Positions 1-8,607 of a DNA stretch of 64,000 nt are shown piece by piece. Every line of letters begins with the position of its first letter. Position 1 is the first letter of the stretch. Origin of the DNA: Bacillota bacterium (GTDB lineage: Bacteria > Bacillota > Clostridia > Oscillospirales > Ruminococcaceae); NCBI GenBank assembly GCA_023457355.1, contig JAEWLW010000072.1, positions 1 to 64,000 on the forward strand, given 5' to 3'. The notes under the pieces were generated by a model that saw nothing but the letters and a program-made list of their open reading frames with translations, was not told where the DNA came from and searched no databases. Position numbers and translations under genes: made by a program.

Positions 1-136
1 ATCCGTCGTTTTCGGCCGTCTTCTTCTGAACGACGACGCAGGGACCCGCCTCAATGACAGTGACCGGAATGAAGCTGCCGTTCTCATCGAACAGCTGAGT
101 CATGCCGAGCTTTTTGCCGATGATTGCCTTTTGCAT
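1..136 (-). CDS. rplC: 50S ribosomal protein L3 (partial, N-terminus only)
   Basis: The first 45 codons of ribosomal protein L3, running off the left edge. The start is the ATG read leftward from 136, and the product opens MQKAIIGKKLGMTQLFDENG, the conserved L3 N-terminus. L3 is a large-subunit protein that binds 23S rRNA near the peptidyl-transferase centre. It follows rpsJ by about 110 bases, the standard S10 operon order (rpsJ-rplC), so it should be co-transcribed from the promoter near 841-869. A Shine-Dalgarno (rc AAAGGAGGAAAA) lies just upstream of the start. Confidence 0.95.
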   Translation of the reverse strand, partial: MQKAIIGKKLGMTQLFDENGSFIPVTVIEAGPCVVVQKKTAENDG

Positions 137-247
137 TTGTGGTTTTCCTCCTTTGGTTATTGGTTGACCGGCCTTTAAAAGGCTTTGCCAACATTACCTT
201 TGCGCGCAATTGAAAATTGCGACGCGTGTGTCAGGCTCCAATTAAAA

Positions 248-559
248 TTAGAGCTTGATTTCGATCTCGACGCCCGCGGGGAGCTCGAGACCGGTAAGCG
301 CTTCCACCGTCTTGTTGGAGGGACGGAGAATGTCGATGAGACGCTTGTGGGTTCTCATCTCAAACTGCTCGCGGGAATCCTTGTACTTGTGGACCGCACG
401 CAGAATGGTGACAACGTCCTTGTCGGTGGGCAGCGGAATCGGACCGGAAACCTTGGCGCCGGTGCGCTTTGCGGTTTCAACGATCTTCTCTGCGGCCGCA
501 TCGACCAACTGATGGTCATAGCCTCTTACACGGATACGGATTTTTTCTTTGACTGCCAT
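248..559 (-). CDS. rpsJ: 30S ribosomal protein S10
   Basis: A 103-residue protein, the normal S10 length. It opens with MAVKEKIRIRVRGYDHQLVD and contains the conserved stretches GPIPLPTDK and RTHKRLIDI. S10 sits in the head of the 30S subunit and also acts with NusB in antitermination. It is the first gene of the S10 operon, with rplC next. The start is preceded by GGGAGGCG about 6 bases upstream. A leader of about 275 bases separates the start from the mapped-by-eye promoter. I see nothing abnormal in the coding sequence. Confidence 0.98.
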   Translation of the reverse strand: MAVKEKIRIRVRGYDHQLVDAAAEKIVETAKRTGAKVSGPIPLPTDKDVVTILRAVHKYKDSREQFEMRTHKRLIDILRPSNKTVEALTGLELPAGVEIEIKL

Positions 560-833
560 TTTTAATCGCCTCCCGTACTTTTGTTATCAGAGACGCCCTT
601 TTCAATCCACTGTGCCGTGTGTTTTCTCTTTTGGCCTGCAAAAAACCGGTTAAACCGCAGGACGCAGTTTAGCCGGGTAGGCGCAATGAAGCCTCACACA
701 AACATATAAGCAGGTTGCCCCGCTGTATTGGGTTTGATGGGTCGCCCGGTTTAAAATCGGACATACTCCGCGGAAATTCCCCGCCTCAAAGGGCGGCCAC
801 CTCCCGCATCAACGCATATCTCAGCAGTCACGC
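560..833 (-). other. Long untranslated leader of the S10 operon
   Basis: About 275 bases lie between the predicted transcription start (about 834) and rpsJ and contain no ORF on the minus strand. Ribosomal-protein operons of this type often have regulatory leaders. A self-complementary AACCGGTT followed by a T6 run on the minus strand (about 639-653) could help termination, but the hairpin is tight. I cannot assign a known leader class. Confidence 0.4.
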
Positions 834-840
834 AAGGTAT

Positions 841-869
841 ATAATATCACACCAAAACGGCATTTGCAA
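841..869 (-). promoter_or_regulatory. Sigma-A promoter of the S10 operon
   Basis: Read on the minus strand: TTGCAA (869-864), a 17-base spacer, TATTAT (846-841). The spacing is ideal and it points at rpsJ. An A/T-rich tract (871-900) lies upstream and could act as an UP element, as expected for a highly expressed ribosomal operon. Confidence 0.7.
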
Positions 870-1085
870 GCATTTTTTTGCTTTTTAAAAAGTTTTTTGC
901 CCGGTTTTGGCCCTTGCATCACAATTGCCTCTCACACCATAAATTTTATGGTTATTTTTGCTTTGAACCGACCTTTTGTTCAAGTTGTCGTTCACAGGGT
1001 GAAGCTGCGTGGCTTTTTGTGTTAACCGTGTCACGTTCAAAAAAGGCTTAATCCATGTGCAATTCTATTATATTTATAGTTTTTA

Positions 1086-1113
1086 TTGACTTTGTTCATT
1101 GTTTTTATACAAT
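1086..1113 (+). promoter_or_regulatory. Sigma-A promoter of the acyl-CoA dehydrogenase-family gene at 1183
   Basis: TTGACT (1086-1091), a 16-base spacer, TACAAT (1108-1113). It lies 70 bases upstream of the start codon at 1183. The 870-1085 stretch between this and the divergent S10 promoter is A/T rich and holds nothing else I can name. Confidence 0.6.
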
Positions 1114-1182
1114 AATAATATAGGGAAAATTTGTAAATCAAAATTTCCTTTAAAGCGTTTATTTTTAAAGGAGGAAAGAACC

Positions 1183-2118
1183 ATGTCAGAAATTAAAAAG
1201 GTAGGCATCGCCGGCGCGGGCACCATGGGGTTTTCATTGGCCCAGATTATTGCGCGGCACGGGTATGACGTTTATTTGTACGACATTTTTGAGCATGCTA
1301 TTGAAAAAGCGCAAACACTTATGCACCTGAATCAGGAAACAGAAGTGAAGGAACAAATCCTGACACAGGCCCAATCCGACGCCCTGATGGCCCGCATTCA
1401 ATGCGGCACCACAACCGACGGCTTTAAGGATGTCGATTTTTTGATTGAAGCGATTTTAGAAAAAATTGACGTCAAGCACAAGTTCTGGGCGGAGATTTCT
1501 AAAATTGTAAAACCGGACACCCTTTTGGTCAGCAACACCTCGGGTCTAAGCATCACTAAAATTGCGCAGGTCATTGAAAATCCCGAGCGTTTTGCCGGCA
1601 TGCACTGGATCAATCCCCCGCATATCATCCCATTGGTGGAGGTCATTTCTGGCGAAAAAACCGCGCCTGAAACAGCGGATGCGGTGTATACTTTTTGTGA
1701 GGTTCTCGGCAAAAAGCCGGTTAAAATCCATGATGCGCCGGGCTTTGCCCTCAACCGGATTCAATTTGCCATTCTCCGGGAATGCCTGCACATTTATGAG
1801 CAAGGCATCGCTTCCATAGAGGATATCGACAAAGTCATGAAATATGGCCTGGGCCCGCGCTATGCGGTTTTCGGCCCATTTGAAGTCGCCGATCTGGGCG
1901 GCCTGGACATTTTTCACAACATTTCTTCCTACCTGTTTGCGGACCTTGGTACGGAAACCGACAGCTTTAGCAAGCTAAAGGAAAACTTTGAACAGAACCG
2001 CCTCGGTGTTAAAAACGGCGCCGGTTTTTATGACTATTCCGACGGGCGCGACATGGAAACGATTCGCTATCGCGATGAAATGTACACCAAGGTCGCAAAG
2101 GTTTTATTTGGCCAATAA
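1183..2118 (+). CDS. 3-hydroxyacyl-CoA dehydrogenase family protein
   Basis: A 311-residue cytosolic oxidoreductase. The start at 1183 is chosen over an upstream in-frame codon because AAAGGAGGAAAG lies 5-6 bases before it. The N-terminus has the Rossmann NAD motif GAGTMG (about residues 11-16). The catalytic segment reads SNTSGLSITKI followed by GMHWINPPHIIPLVEVISG, with the active-site His. The C-terminal helical domain ends in the usual GAGFYDY motif. The HWINPPHIIPLVEV variant differs from classical butyrate-pathway Hbd (HFFNPVPVM) and is nearer to stand-alone family members, so I do not assign hbd. It is monocistronic, with its own promoter and a terminator at 2137. Substrate unknown; 3-hydroxybutyryl-CoA is possible. 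Confidence 0.85.
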   Translation: MSEIKKVGIAGAGTMGFSLAQIIARHGYDVYLYDIFEHAIEKAQTLMHLNQETEVKEQILTQAQSDALMARIQCGTTTDGFKDVDFLIEAILEKIDVKHKFWAEISKIVKPDTLLVSNTSGLSITKIAQVIENPERFAGMHWINPPHIIPLVEVISGEKTAPETADAVYTFCEVLGKKPVKIHDAPGFALNRIQFAILRECLHIYEQGIASIEDIDKVMKYGLGPRYAVFGPFEVADLGGLDIFHNISSYLFADLGTETDSFSKLKENFEQNRLGVKNGAGFYDYSDGRDMETIRYRDEMYTKVAKVLFGQ

Positions 2119-2136
2119 TTTTTATCCGGATGCCAG

Positions 2137-2180
2137 GAGACGTGCCGTTATCGGCTCAGCTGACGATAACGGCACGTCTC
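2137..2180. terminator. Terminator between convergent genes
   Basis: Perfect 17-bp inverted repeat (2137-2153 with 2164-2180) around a 10-base loop, followed by TTTGATTT on the plus strand. It ends the gene at 1183-2118 and probably also gpsA, which converges from the right. Confidence 0.75.
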
Positions 2181-2273
2181 TTTGATTTGAAATTGGCTTC
2201 TGCCGGCATACAATCTGCCGAGAAAAACGCACCATGTCCCGGCACGATGGGAAAACGGCAGATTTACATCACA

Positions 2274-3311
2274 TTACTTTAAGGGCGCGTTTTCCGCCGC
2301 ATCTTCCTCCAGCCAGTTGTGGTCCACCTCGTGCTTGGGCGGGCGGTCCAGCAACAGCTCCAACGCCTGCTTGGCGGTGGTCCGGCCTTTAATCAGGCTG
2401 TAAACCTGGGCGGTGATCGGCATGTCCACATTGAGTTTTTGTGAAAGCTCATAAGCGCACAGCGCCGCCGTAATGCCCTCAACCGTCATGCCCACCTTTT
2501 CGACGGCCTCGCGCACCGTCATGCCCTCGCCGACATAAATGCCGCAGCGCCGGTTGCGCGAATGCATCGAGCAGCAGGTGACAATCAGATCGCCCACGCC
2601 CGATAAACCGGCAAAGGTCTCGCGCTTGGCGCCCATTTTAACACCCATGCGCGCAATTTCGGTGAGACCGCGGGTCATCAGCGCCGCCTTGGTGTTGTCG
2701 CCGCCGCCCATGCCGTCCACAATGCCCGCCGCAAATGCAATGACATTTTTAAGCGCGCCACCCAGTTCCACCCCGACGACGTCATCACTCGTATAGATGC
2801 GGATGTGTGTCTGCACCGTCAGGTCCTGAATTTTCTGCGCCGCTTCCAACGATTTGCTGGCCGCTACCAGCACTGTGGGCACACCGCGCGAAATTTCTTC
2901 AGCGTGGGAAGGGCCGGACAACGCAACGAAAGCATTTTTGGGCAGCTCCTGCGTCACCACCTCATGCAACGGCAGCAGCGTGCCGGGCTCCAGTCCCTTG
3001 GAGGTGCAGGCCACCGGAACGTCAGGTGCAATCCGGCCGATCAACTGTTTGGCCGCGCCGCGCACACCCACGGTCGGCGTCGCAATAAGCACCGCTTCTG
3101 CGGCCTCCACACCGTCAACGCTATCCACAATGCGCACCGCCTCGGGTATCTTAACGCCCTTGAGCAGTTGTACGTGCTCGCGCGCCTGCCGGATACGGTC
3201 GTTTTCTTCCTTGTTCCAGCCCCAGAGGCACACCTCGTGCCCCACATTCGCCATCGCAACCGCCATCGCGGTGCCCATACCGCCCGCGCCCAGGATATAT
3301 AATTTTGCCAT
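2274..3311 (-). CDS. gpsA: Glycerol-3-phosphate dehydrogenase [NAD(P)+]
   Basis: A 345-residue cytosolic enzyme that reduces dihydroxyacetone phosphate to sn-glycerol-3-phosphate for phospholipid synthesis. The start MAKLYILGAGGMGTAMA at 3311 is preceded by AGGAGGG; an earlier in-frame ATG at 3350 is unlikely because it overlaps the upstream gene. The Rossmann GAGGMG is at residues 8-13. Family motifs seen are TSKGLE, LSGPSHAEE, VELGGALKNVIA with the catalytic Lys, and GLTEIARMG. In related genomes gpsA usually follows der and plsY. Here plsY is absent and two zinc-ribbon membrane proteins lie between der and gpsA. Confidence 0.96.
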   Translation of the reverse strand: MAKLYILGAGGMGTAMAVAMANVGHEVCLWGWNKEENDRIRQAREHVQLLKGVKIPEAVRIVDSVDGVEAAEAVLIATPTVGVRGAAKQLIGRIAPDVPVACTSKGLEPGTLLPLHEVVTQELPKNAFVALSGPSHAEEISRGVPTVLVAASKSLEAAQKIQDLTVQTHIRIYTSDDVVGVELGGALKNVIAFAAGIVDGMGGGDNTKAALMTRGLTEIARMGVKMGAKRETFAGLSGVGDLIVTCCSMHSRNRRCGIYVGEGMTVREAVEKVGMTVEGITAALCAYELSQKLNVDMPITAQVYSLIKGRTTAKQALELLLDRPPKHEVDHNWLEEDAAENAPLK

Positions 3312-3346
3312 AAAAAGGGCCCTCCTGTTTGATACTAGAAATTTTA

Positions 3347-4018
3347 TCACATCGCAATAACATCACCTATGGCATAGCTTCTCACTTGCTCGTAGGGCGC
3401 AGATACCTGCGCAGAAAACTTACCGGTTTCACCATCGTCCAACCTCAGCATTGCTGTTGCGGTTGCTAATTGCTTACCAGCCGCATCATACACACCCCAA
3501 GATAAGATGATGGTCCAATACATTTTTCCACTATCATTGCGGATTTCTCCCTCTAAATAAAAAACATCATCATTATTTTCCTCTGTTCTTACAGTCACCG
3601 CATCATCAACCAGTATCAGCCCACTCCCCAGCGGTCGGTCTTTGCCCTTATACCGCGCCGACATTCCACGTTTTAGTTCTTGCTGCCGCTTTCCCCGGGC
3701 GGATTGAATGTCCGACGCCAGCACCTTTGTCCCGGATATTTGAAAAATTGTCCCCAAAGCAACCGGCAGCAGGAAAACCGCCGCAAGCGCTATCACCGGA
3801 AGCCACCGCTTTCTATTATGCGGTTTATGCGGTGAAATAGCCAGCGGTGCACGCGAAAGCGGCGGCGCAGCATATCGCCCATAAGTCCTGTTGTTTTCCG
3901 CATGGGGCGGCGGCTGACCATCCTCAATTTCAGCAACGGCCACGCCACAGCACGGGCAAAAACGCGCGTTCTGCGGCAGCTTGACGCCACATTGAGTGCA
4001 ATATTGAACAGATGCCAC
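3347..4018 (-). CDS. Zinc-ribbon, single-pass membrane protein with FxLYD domain
   Basis: A 223-residue protein of unknown function. Residues 7-25 form a zinc ribbon (CTQCG...FCPCCG). A low-complexity linker follows, then one transmembrane segment (about 71-92, WLPVIALAAVFLLPVALG). The C-terminal half (about 140-220) has the pattern of the FxLYD beta-sandwich family: LEGEIRNDSGK, WGVYDAAGKQLATATA, LDDGETGKFSAQV. The expected topology is ribbon inside, FxLYD domain outside. A GGGGGAGA ribosome site precedes the start. It is the smaller relative of the gene at 4434-5474 and ends 35 bases before gpsA, so it is probably co-transcribed with gpsA. Possibly an envelope sensor or scaffold; this is inference. 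Confidence 0.75.
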   Translation of the reverse strand: MASVQYCTQCGVKLPQNARFCPCCGVAVAEIEDGQPPPHAENNRTYGRYAAPPLSRAPLAISPHKPHNRKRWLPVIALAAVFLLPVALGTIFQISGTKVLASDIQSARGKRQQELKRGMSARYKGKDRPLGSGLILVDDAVTVRTEENNDDVFYLEGEIRNDSGKMYWTIILSWGVYDAAGKQLATATAMLRLDDGETGKFSAQVSAPYEQVRSYAIGDVIAM

Positions 4019-4259
4019 CGTTATCTCCCCCTGTTTTTATACGGGTAAAAATTTGCGGATGCCTTTAAGGCTCGTTTTACAATGTCGCAGTTCCGAAAAT
4101 CCCGACGTATATCTGTGCGCCTTTACGCAAAACGTTCCTGTAAACGGCAGCGTTGCACGCGACCGAGGCGCGTCGGCACCTGATTATACAGCTTTTAAAA
4201 TAGTATATACGTGCGCAGCTGTCGGGTACGTTGCTTCACTTCTTTGCTGCAATTCCAAT

Positions 4260-4337
4260 TTAATAATTTCCGCAAAACCACCTGTAATTGACCTCTGTAC
4301 CGCAGTATTGGCAATAGCGCTTTTTCACGGTCACCAT
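4260..4337 (-). pseudogene. Truncated zinc-ribbon micro-ORF (25 codons)
   Basis: This 415-base gap between two zinc-ribbon genes contains a 25-codon minus-strand ORF with a good ribosome site (GGGAGGG, 5-base spacing). The product MVTVKKRYCQYCGTEVNYRW continues to FCGNY and stops. That is a zinc ribbon (CxxCG...FCxxC) cut off inside its second knuckle. In another frame just beyond, NCSKEVKQ could be the rest of the second knuckle, which suggests a small indel. I read it as the remnant of a third paralogue; a functional micropeptide is less likely. The rest of 4019-4433 shows nothing. Confidence 0.5.
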
Positions 4338-4433
4338 CGCCGCCCTCCCTATTATATCCGCAGATTCGGTTAATTCAGCCGGCCATATCCAGCCATGAGA
4401 ATGGCCGTGCTTTGTGGGTGATTATCACGCCTC

Positions 4434-5474
4434 TCAGTAAACGCTCACGCTGCTGATTTTATACTTAGTCGCCTGCTCTAAAGGCACCAGCAGCGGCGCG
4501 GAAAATTTCCAGATAACGCCGGGCTCCAAATCCTTGGTGGCGGTAATTGTTGTCGAAATTTGATTATCCTCAGCGTCATAGATCACAAAGTTAATGTATA
4601 CGGCATTATATTTGATGCCGCTGTCATTGCGTATGCGGCCCTGCAGGCGCGCAAAGTAATTTTCCTGCGTTTTCTCGACGACGCCGTCCAGCAGCGTCAG
4701 CCCATAGGACAGCGAAAAGTCGGCTTCTGAAAGAGCGGGAACGGCTTCCTCTTCACCGGCTTCTTCTGCCGGTTTGTCCCCCGCGGCCACAGGCTGTTCC
4801 GGCGCTTCCGGTTCGGGGGAGAGCTGCGCTTCCACCGGCTTGCCGCCAATCTTCGTCAGGCAATACGAGCGGATATTTTGTCCGTTCCCGGCCGCAAAAC
4901 TCAGCGCAAATACCTCGCCCGGCTGAACATCTCGATACACCCAGGAGCTGCTTGAGCTGACAAAATTCTCTGCCGCGTCATAAAGATCCACCTCGACGCC
5001 CACACCGGTGCAAACAACGTCACTGGCATTCTGCATCGCACACACAAATTGAATTTTATCGCCGCTGCGCTGCGCATTAAGCGCTTTTCTCAGAACGATA
5101 TAGTCGTTATCCGCTGTAGACGGCAGCTCGGTTAAAGGCAGCGTTTCCGGTTCCGCCCGTAAGGAGGCGCTCTCGCTTCGCGCTGCCTTGCTTGACGCCG
5201 ACGCCGCAGGCCCCGGCTCAGGCGTCGCAGTAAAAAGCGCCCCCCAATTTTCAGCGTTGAAGCTCGAGACAGCGACATAGCCAATCAGTGTTCCGACCAT
5301 TACCAACCCGGCAATAATCAAGACGGCCGCCAGCCACAACACACGCGCCGAAACGGTCTGCCCGCTTTTGGCCGGCGCTTGAGGCGACGAAATTTCAAAC
5401 CCGCAGTTGTGACAGAATTTTTCATCCGCCGCGACCGGCGCCATACATTTAGGACAATTCCGTTCTTCCATCAT
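4434..5474 (-). CDS. Zinc-ribbon membrane protein with two FxLYD domains
   Basis: A 346-residue protein of unknown function. A zinc ribbon is at residues 7-24 (CPKCMAP...FCHNCG). A transmembrane helix spans about 44-68 (WLAAVLIIAGLVMVGTLIGYV), followed by an Ala/Ser/Glu-rich linker. Two FxLYD-type repeats follow: about 120-205 (VEVDLYDAAENF, VQPGEVFALSF) and, after a second acidic linker, about 255-345 (LQGRIRNDSGIKYNAVYINF, VIYDAEDNQ, LEPGVIWKFSA). The domain duplication distinguishes it from its neighbour at 3347. It probably has its own promoter at 5526-5554, so it is not strictly part of the der operon. Confidence 0.75.
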   Translation of the reverse strand: MMEERNCPKCMAPVAADEKFCHNCGFEISSPQAPAKSGQTVSARVLWLAAVLIIAGLVMVGTLIGYVAVSSFNAENWGALFTATPEPGPAASASSKAARSESASLRAEPETLPLTELPSTADNDYIVLRKALNAQRSGDKIQFVCAMQNASDVVCTGVGVEVDLYDAAENFVSSSSSWVYRDVQPGEVFALSFAAGNGQNIRSYCLTKIGGKPVEAQLSPEPEAPEQPVAAGDKPAEEAGEEEAVPALSEADFSLSYGLTLLDGVVEKTQENYFARLQGRIRNDSGIKYNAVYINFVIYDAEDNQISTTITATKDLEPGVIWKFSAPLLVPLEQATKYKISSVSVY

Positions 5475-5525
5475 GCCACCTCATCCATAAAGCCGTATTT
5501 TAGCGCTACTGTAAAGTCCCATGCT

Positions 5526-5554
5526 ATAATACCAAACCCGACAGGCAAAAACAA
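5526..5554 (-). promoter_or_regulatory. Candidate sigma-A promoter of the zinc-ribbon/gpsA transcript
   Basis: Minus strand: TTGTTT (5554-5549), 17-base spacer, TATTAT (5531-5526). The -35 box lies in the T-tract of the der terminator, a compact terminator-promoter arrangement. Confidence 0.5.
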
Positions 5555-5555
5555 G

Positions 5556-5587
5556 GAGCCGACGCCACCTTTTTATGGCATCGGCTC
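5556..5587 (-). terminator. Terminator of der
   Basis: 12-bp stem with one G-T pair (5556-5567 with 5576-5587), 8-base loop; minus-strand transcript continues CTTGTTTTT. It closes the DUF512-der unit about 90 bases past the der stop. Confidence 0.75.
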
Positions 5588-5677
5588 TATTTATGGCGCA
5601 ATAACCGTCTTATATTGCAATGGCCTTTTGTTGAACGGCTTAATTCCACCGCATCGCGCTCGTGATGCGCAGCAGGG

Positions 5678-6997
5678 CTATTCTCCGCGCTCGCGGGCGA
5701 TCATGCGCACCGGTGTGCCCGAAAGCCCAAACGACTCACGGATTTGGTTTTCGAGATAGCGCTGATACGAAAAATGGAACAATTCCTTCTTATTGACAAA
5801 GCATACAAAGGTGGGCGGCCGGGTAGACGGCTGCGTAATATAGTAGATCTTCAGCCGCTTGCCCTTGTCGGAGGGCGGCTGCACGCGAGCTGTTGCATGG
5901 GCCAGCAGGTCGTTAAGCGCGCCTGTTGTGACGCGCAGCGCGTTGTTGGCCGAAACCCGGTTGATCAGCTCAAACAGCTTATCGATACGCTGCCCGGTCT
6001 TAGCTGAAATGAAGATAAACGGCACATAGCTCATGAACGAAAAATCGCTTTCCAGCTTGCGTTGGTATTCGATCATCGTCTTGTCGTCTTTTTCAATGGC
6101 GTCCCACTTGTTTACCGCCACAATGCAGGCCTTTCCCTGCTCGTGGGCATAACCCGCAATTTTGGAATCCTGTTCGGTGAACCCCTCCATCGCGTCAATC
6201 ATGATGACGCAAACTTCGGCACGGTCCACCGCCATATAGGCGCGCAGAACCGAATAATGTTCAATTGATTCGGTCACCTTATTTTTACGGCGGATGCCCG
6301 CGGTGTCAATAAACAGATATTTGCCGTAATCGTTATCCACCTCGGTATCGGTGGCGTCGCGGGTCGTCCCCGCAATGTTTGAAACAATCACCCGTTCTTC
6401 GCCCGCAATGTGGTTGATGATGGAGGATTTACCCACGTTGGGCTTGCCGATAACCGCCACCGCAATCCGGTCGCCTTCGGCATTTTCCCGGTTGGAAAAA
6501 TCAATATGGTCGCACACCTCATCCAACAAGTCGCCAGTGCCGTGGCCGTGCAGCGAAGAAACGGCAATGGGGTCGCCAAGGCCCAGGTTGTAAAACTCGT
6601 AGAAATCAGGGGGCGGGTCGCCCACCCGGTCGCATTTGTTGACGCAAAGCACAATCGGCTTGGCGCTTTTAAGCAGCATCGACGCAACCTCCTGGTCGGT
6701 TGCGGTCACACCGCTCTTCAGGTCGACCACCAGAATGATAACCTCCGCGCTGTCGATAGCCAGCTGTGCCTGCCTGCGCATCTGCGAGAGGATGACATCA
6801 TCCGAAAACGGCTCGATGCCGCCGGTATCCACCAGCATGAATTCCCTGTTCAGCCATTCACAGGGCGCGTATATGCGGTCGCGGGTCACGCCGGGCGTAT
6901 CCTCCACGATGGCGAGCCGCTTGCCTGTCAGCTTGTTAAACAAGGTCGATTTCCCGACGTTCGGGCGGCCGACAACCGCCACAACAGGTTTTGACAT
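5678..6997 (-). CDS. der: Ribosome-assembly GTPase Der (EngA)
   Basis: A 439-residue tandem-GTPase needed for 50S maturation. G-domain 1 begins VVGRPNVGKST (residues 9-18), with DTPGVTRDR, DTGGIEP and NKCD. G-domain 2 begins VIGKPNVGKSS (about 183), with GTTRDATD, DTAGIRRKNKV and NKWD. A KH-like domain fills the C-terminal 90 residues and ends in the usual SFGLSGTPVRMIARERGE. Length and motifs are normal. The start is preceded by AGGAGG and lies 17 bases after the DUF512 stop, so the two are co-transcribed. Confidence 0.97.
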   Translation of the reverse strand: MSKPVVAVVGRPNVGKSTLFNKLTGKRLAIVEDTPGVTRDRIYAPCEWLNREFMLVDTGGIEPFSDDVILSQMRRQAQLAIDSAEVIILVVDLKSGVTATDQEVASMLLKSAKPIVLCVNKCDRVGDPPPDFYEFYNLGLGDPIAVSSLHGHGTGDLLDEVCDHIDFSNRENAEGDRIAVAVIGKPNVGKSSIINHIAGEERVIVSNIAGTTRDATDTEVDNDYGKYLFIDTAGIRRKNKVTESIEHYSVLRAYMAVDRAEVCVIMIDAMEGFTEQDSKIAGYAHEQGKACIVAVNKWDAIEKDDKTMIEYQRKLESDFSFMSYVPFIFISAKTGQRIDKLFELINRVSANNALRVTTGALNDLLAHATARVQPPSDKGKRLKIYYITQPSTRPPTFVCFVNKKELFHFSYQRYLENQIRESFGLSGTPVRMIARERGE

Positions 6998-7014
6998 AGG
7001 CTCCCGCCTCCTTT

Positions 7015-8313
7015 CTATTCCACAAGCGCTTCTGCCAGTGAAGCGCCGTCATCCTGCACCACCTGAACCGGAATGCCCAATGCTTCGGAAACCGCCGCAG
7101 GGGTGGTGTCGTCTAAAAATTTATCCTGTTCCCGCCTGAGCATGCAGGACGGGATGATGAGCAGATCGCCCAAAGGGCGGCCTTTGAGTTCGGCGATGAT
7201 GTCACTGCCCGTGACCAGCCCGGTCACGGTGATACGCCCGCCGAAAAAGCGGTTGGGTATCGGAAACACCTCCACTTTTAACGCCGGGGCACATGCCTCG
7301 GCCTTTGTACAAAGCTTCGCGATCGACTCGCCTGCGGCGACGCCGGTCGCCACCGAAATCCGGCGAGGCGTATCGCTGGGGACCAAAAGCGGCAACAAGC
7401 TGCAAAATTCCAGCTTGGTGTTGGCAATCAGACCCACGCCGTTTTCAAGGTTGGCAAAGTCGCCATAATAGTCCGCTTCCGGGATAGGGCGCCCGGCCAG
7501 CAAAAAAAATTCATCGGCGGGGTAGCCCACCCGCAAGCCGTGGCGATCAAACCATCGGTCGGCAAATTTTTCAATGGTGTCGATTGTCTGCGCCGCTTCC
7601 GCCTGCGTAAAAGGGCGCAACGGCGTCAGCCCCTCCCGGTAGGCGGTCAGCCCCACCGGAACACAGGCGATGGACTGAATTTTAGGCACCAGCGGGTCAA
7701 GGTCTGAAAGCGTGCGCTCAAGGGCGGCACCATCATTATACCCCGGGCACAGCACAAGCTGCGTGTTGATTTTAATGTTCCCCTGGCATAAGCGGTAAAG
7801 CCGCTGCAAAGAGCTGCCTGCAAAGCGGTTATGCATCATCCGCACCCGCAGATCGGGGTCGGTTGTGTGCACCGAAATATTAATCGGGCTGATGTGCATG
7901 CGCAAAATGCGATCCACATCATGGTCGGTCAGATTGGTCAGCGTGATATAATTGCCAAACAGAAACGACAAGCGGTCATCGTCATCCTTAAAATAGATGC
8001 TCTCCCGCATACCCTTGGGGTTCTGGTCAATAAAGCAAAAAATACAGTTATTGCGGCAGCGGCGCTGCTTGTCCATCAGGTAGGTTTCAAACGTCAGCCC
8101 AAGGTCGTCATATTCGCCCTTTTTAACGGTGACGGTGTAGGGGGTCTCGCCGCGCATCAGCAAAAGGTTCAGCTTTTGGGCTGTCATATAAAAACGGTAA
8201 TCGAGCACGTCGCAAATCTCTTCTGTGCCGATTTTAAGCAGCACGTCACCATTTTTGATGCCGTGGCGCTGCGCGATGGAATGCTTTTCAACCCCTGATA
8301 TTGTGACCGCCAT
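7015..8313 (-). CDS. DUF512 family radical-SAM/PDZ-like Fe-S protein
   Basis: A 432-residue cytosolic protein of unknown reaction. The N-terminus (about 1-70) is a PDZ-like domain (HGIKNGDVLLKIG). A Cys cluster CRNNCIFC follows at residues 86-93, the CxxxCxxC spacing of radical-SAM [4Fe-4S] sites, within the family-diagnostic block FIDQNPKGMRESIYFKDDD. The C-terminal half matches DUF512. The start ATG at 8313 has GGGGGGA upstream; a longer TTG start at 8343 is less convincing. It directly precedes der, a common Firmicutes neighbour. The family is widespread but, as far as I know, uncharacterised. Confidence 0.88.
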   Translation of the reverse strand: MAVTISGVEKHSIAQRHGIKNGDVLLKIGTEEICDVLDYRFYMTAQKLNLLLMRGETPYTVTVKKGEYDDLGLTFETYLMDKQRRCRNNCIFCFIDQNPKGMRESIYFKDDDDRLSFLFGNYITLTNLTDHDVDRILRMHISPINISVHTTDPDLRVRMMHNRFAGSSLQRLYRLCQGNIKINTQLVLCPGYNDGAALERTLSDLDPLVPKIQSIACVPVGLTAYREGLTPLRPFTQAEAAQTIDTIEKFADRWFDRHGLRVGYPADEFFLLAGRPIPEADYYGDFANLENGVGLIANTKLEFCSLLPLLVPSDTPRRISVATGVAAGESIAKLCTKAEACAPALKVEVFPIPNRFFGGRITVTGLVTGSDIIAELKGRPLGDLLIIPSCMLRREQDKFLDDTTPAAVSEALGIPVQVVQDDGASLAEALVE

Positions 8314-8353
8314 GCCGTCCCCCCTTTTTGTTCTCCCCCCCAACCGCCCAATA

Positions 8354-8390
8354 CAAAAAAATAGAGGCGGAAAGCAGCTTCCCCCTCTAT
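8354..8390 (-). terminator. Terminator of the DUF177-rpmF operon
   Basis: 7-bp stem (8361-8367 with 8384-8390) followed on the minus strand by a run of T (8361-8354). It lies 22 bases past the rpmF stop. Confidence 0.75.
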
Positions 8391-8411
8391 CTTTCTCTTA
8401 AGCGTGAGCGC

Positions 8412-8594
8412 TTACGCCTCTACCTTGACAATCTCTCTGCCCTTGTAGAATCCGCACACGGGGCACACGCGATGCGGCATTTTCAGCTCGCCGCACTGGG
8501 TGCACTTGGAAAGCGCAGGAGCATCCAGCTTCCAGACGCTGGAGCGTCTCTTATCTCTACGCGCTTTAGATACCTTTTTCTTTGGAACCGCCAT
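8412..8594 (-). CDS. rpmF: 50S ribosomal protein L32
   Basis: A 60-residue protein opening MAVPKKKVSKARRDKRRSS. It keeps all four Cys of the zinc-binding form (CTQCGELKMPHRVCPVCG, residues about 31-48). L32 sits near the exit side of the peptidyl-transferase region. It follows the DUF177 protein gene by 13 bases, the standard bacterial pairing. Confidence 0.98.
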   Translation of the reverse strand: MAVPKKKVSKARRDKRRSSVWKLDAPALSKCTQCGELKMPHRVCPVCGFYKGREIVKVEA

Positions 8595-8607
8595 CTTACA
8601 GCACCTC

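Noticed and set aside
1183..2118. Assigning hbd of the butyrate pathway
   Set aside because: The HWINPPHIIPLVEV segment differs from classical Hbd, and no thl, crt, bcd or etf gene is adjacent.
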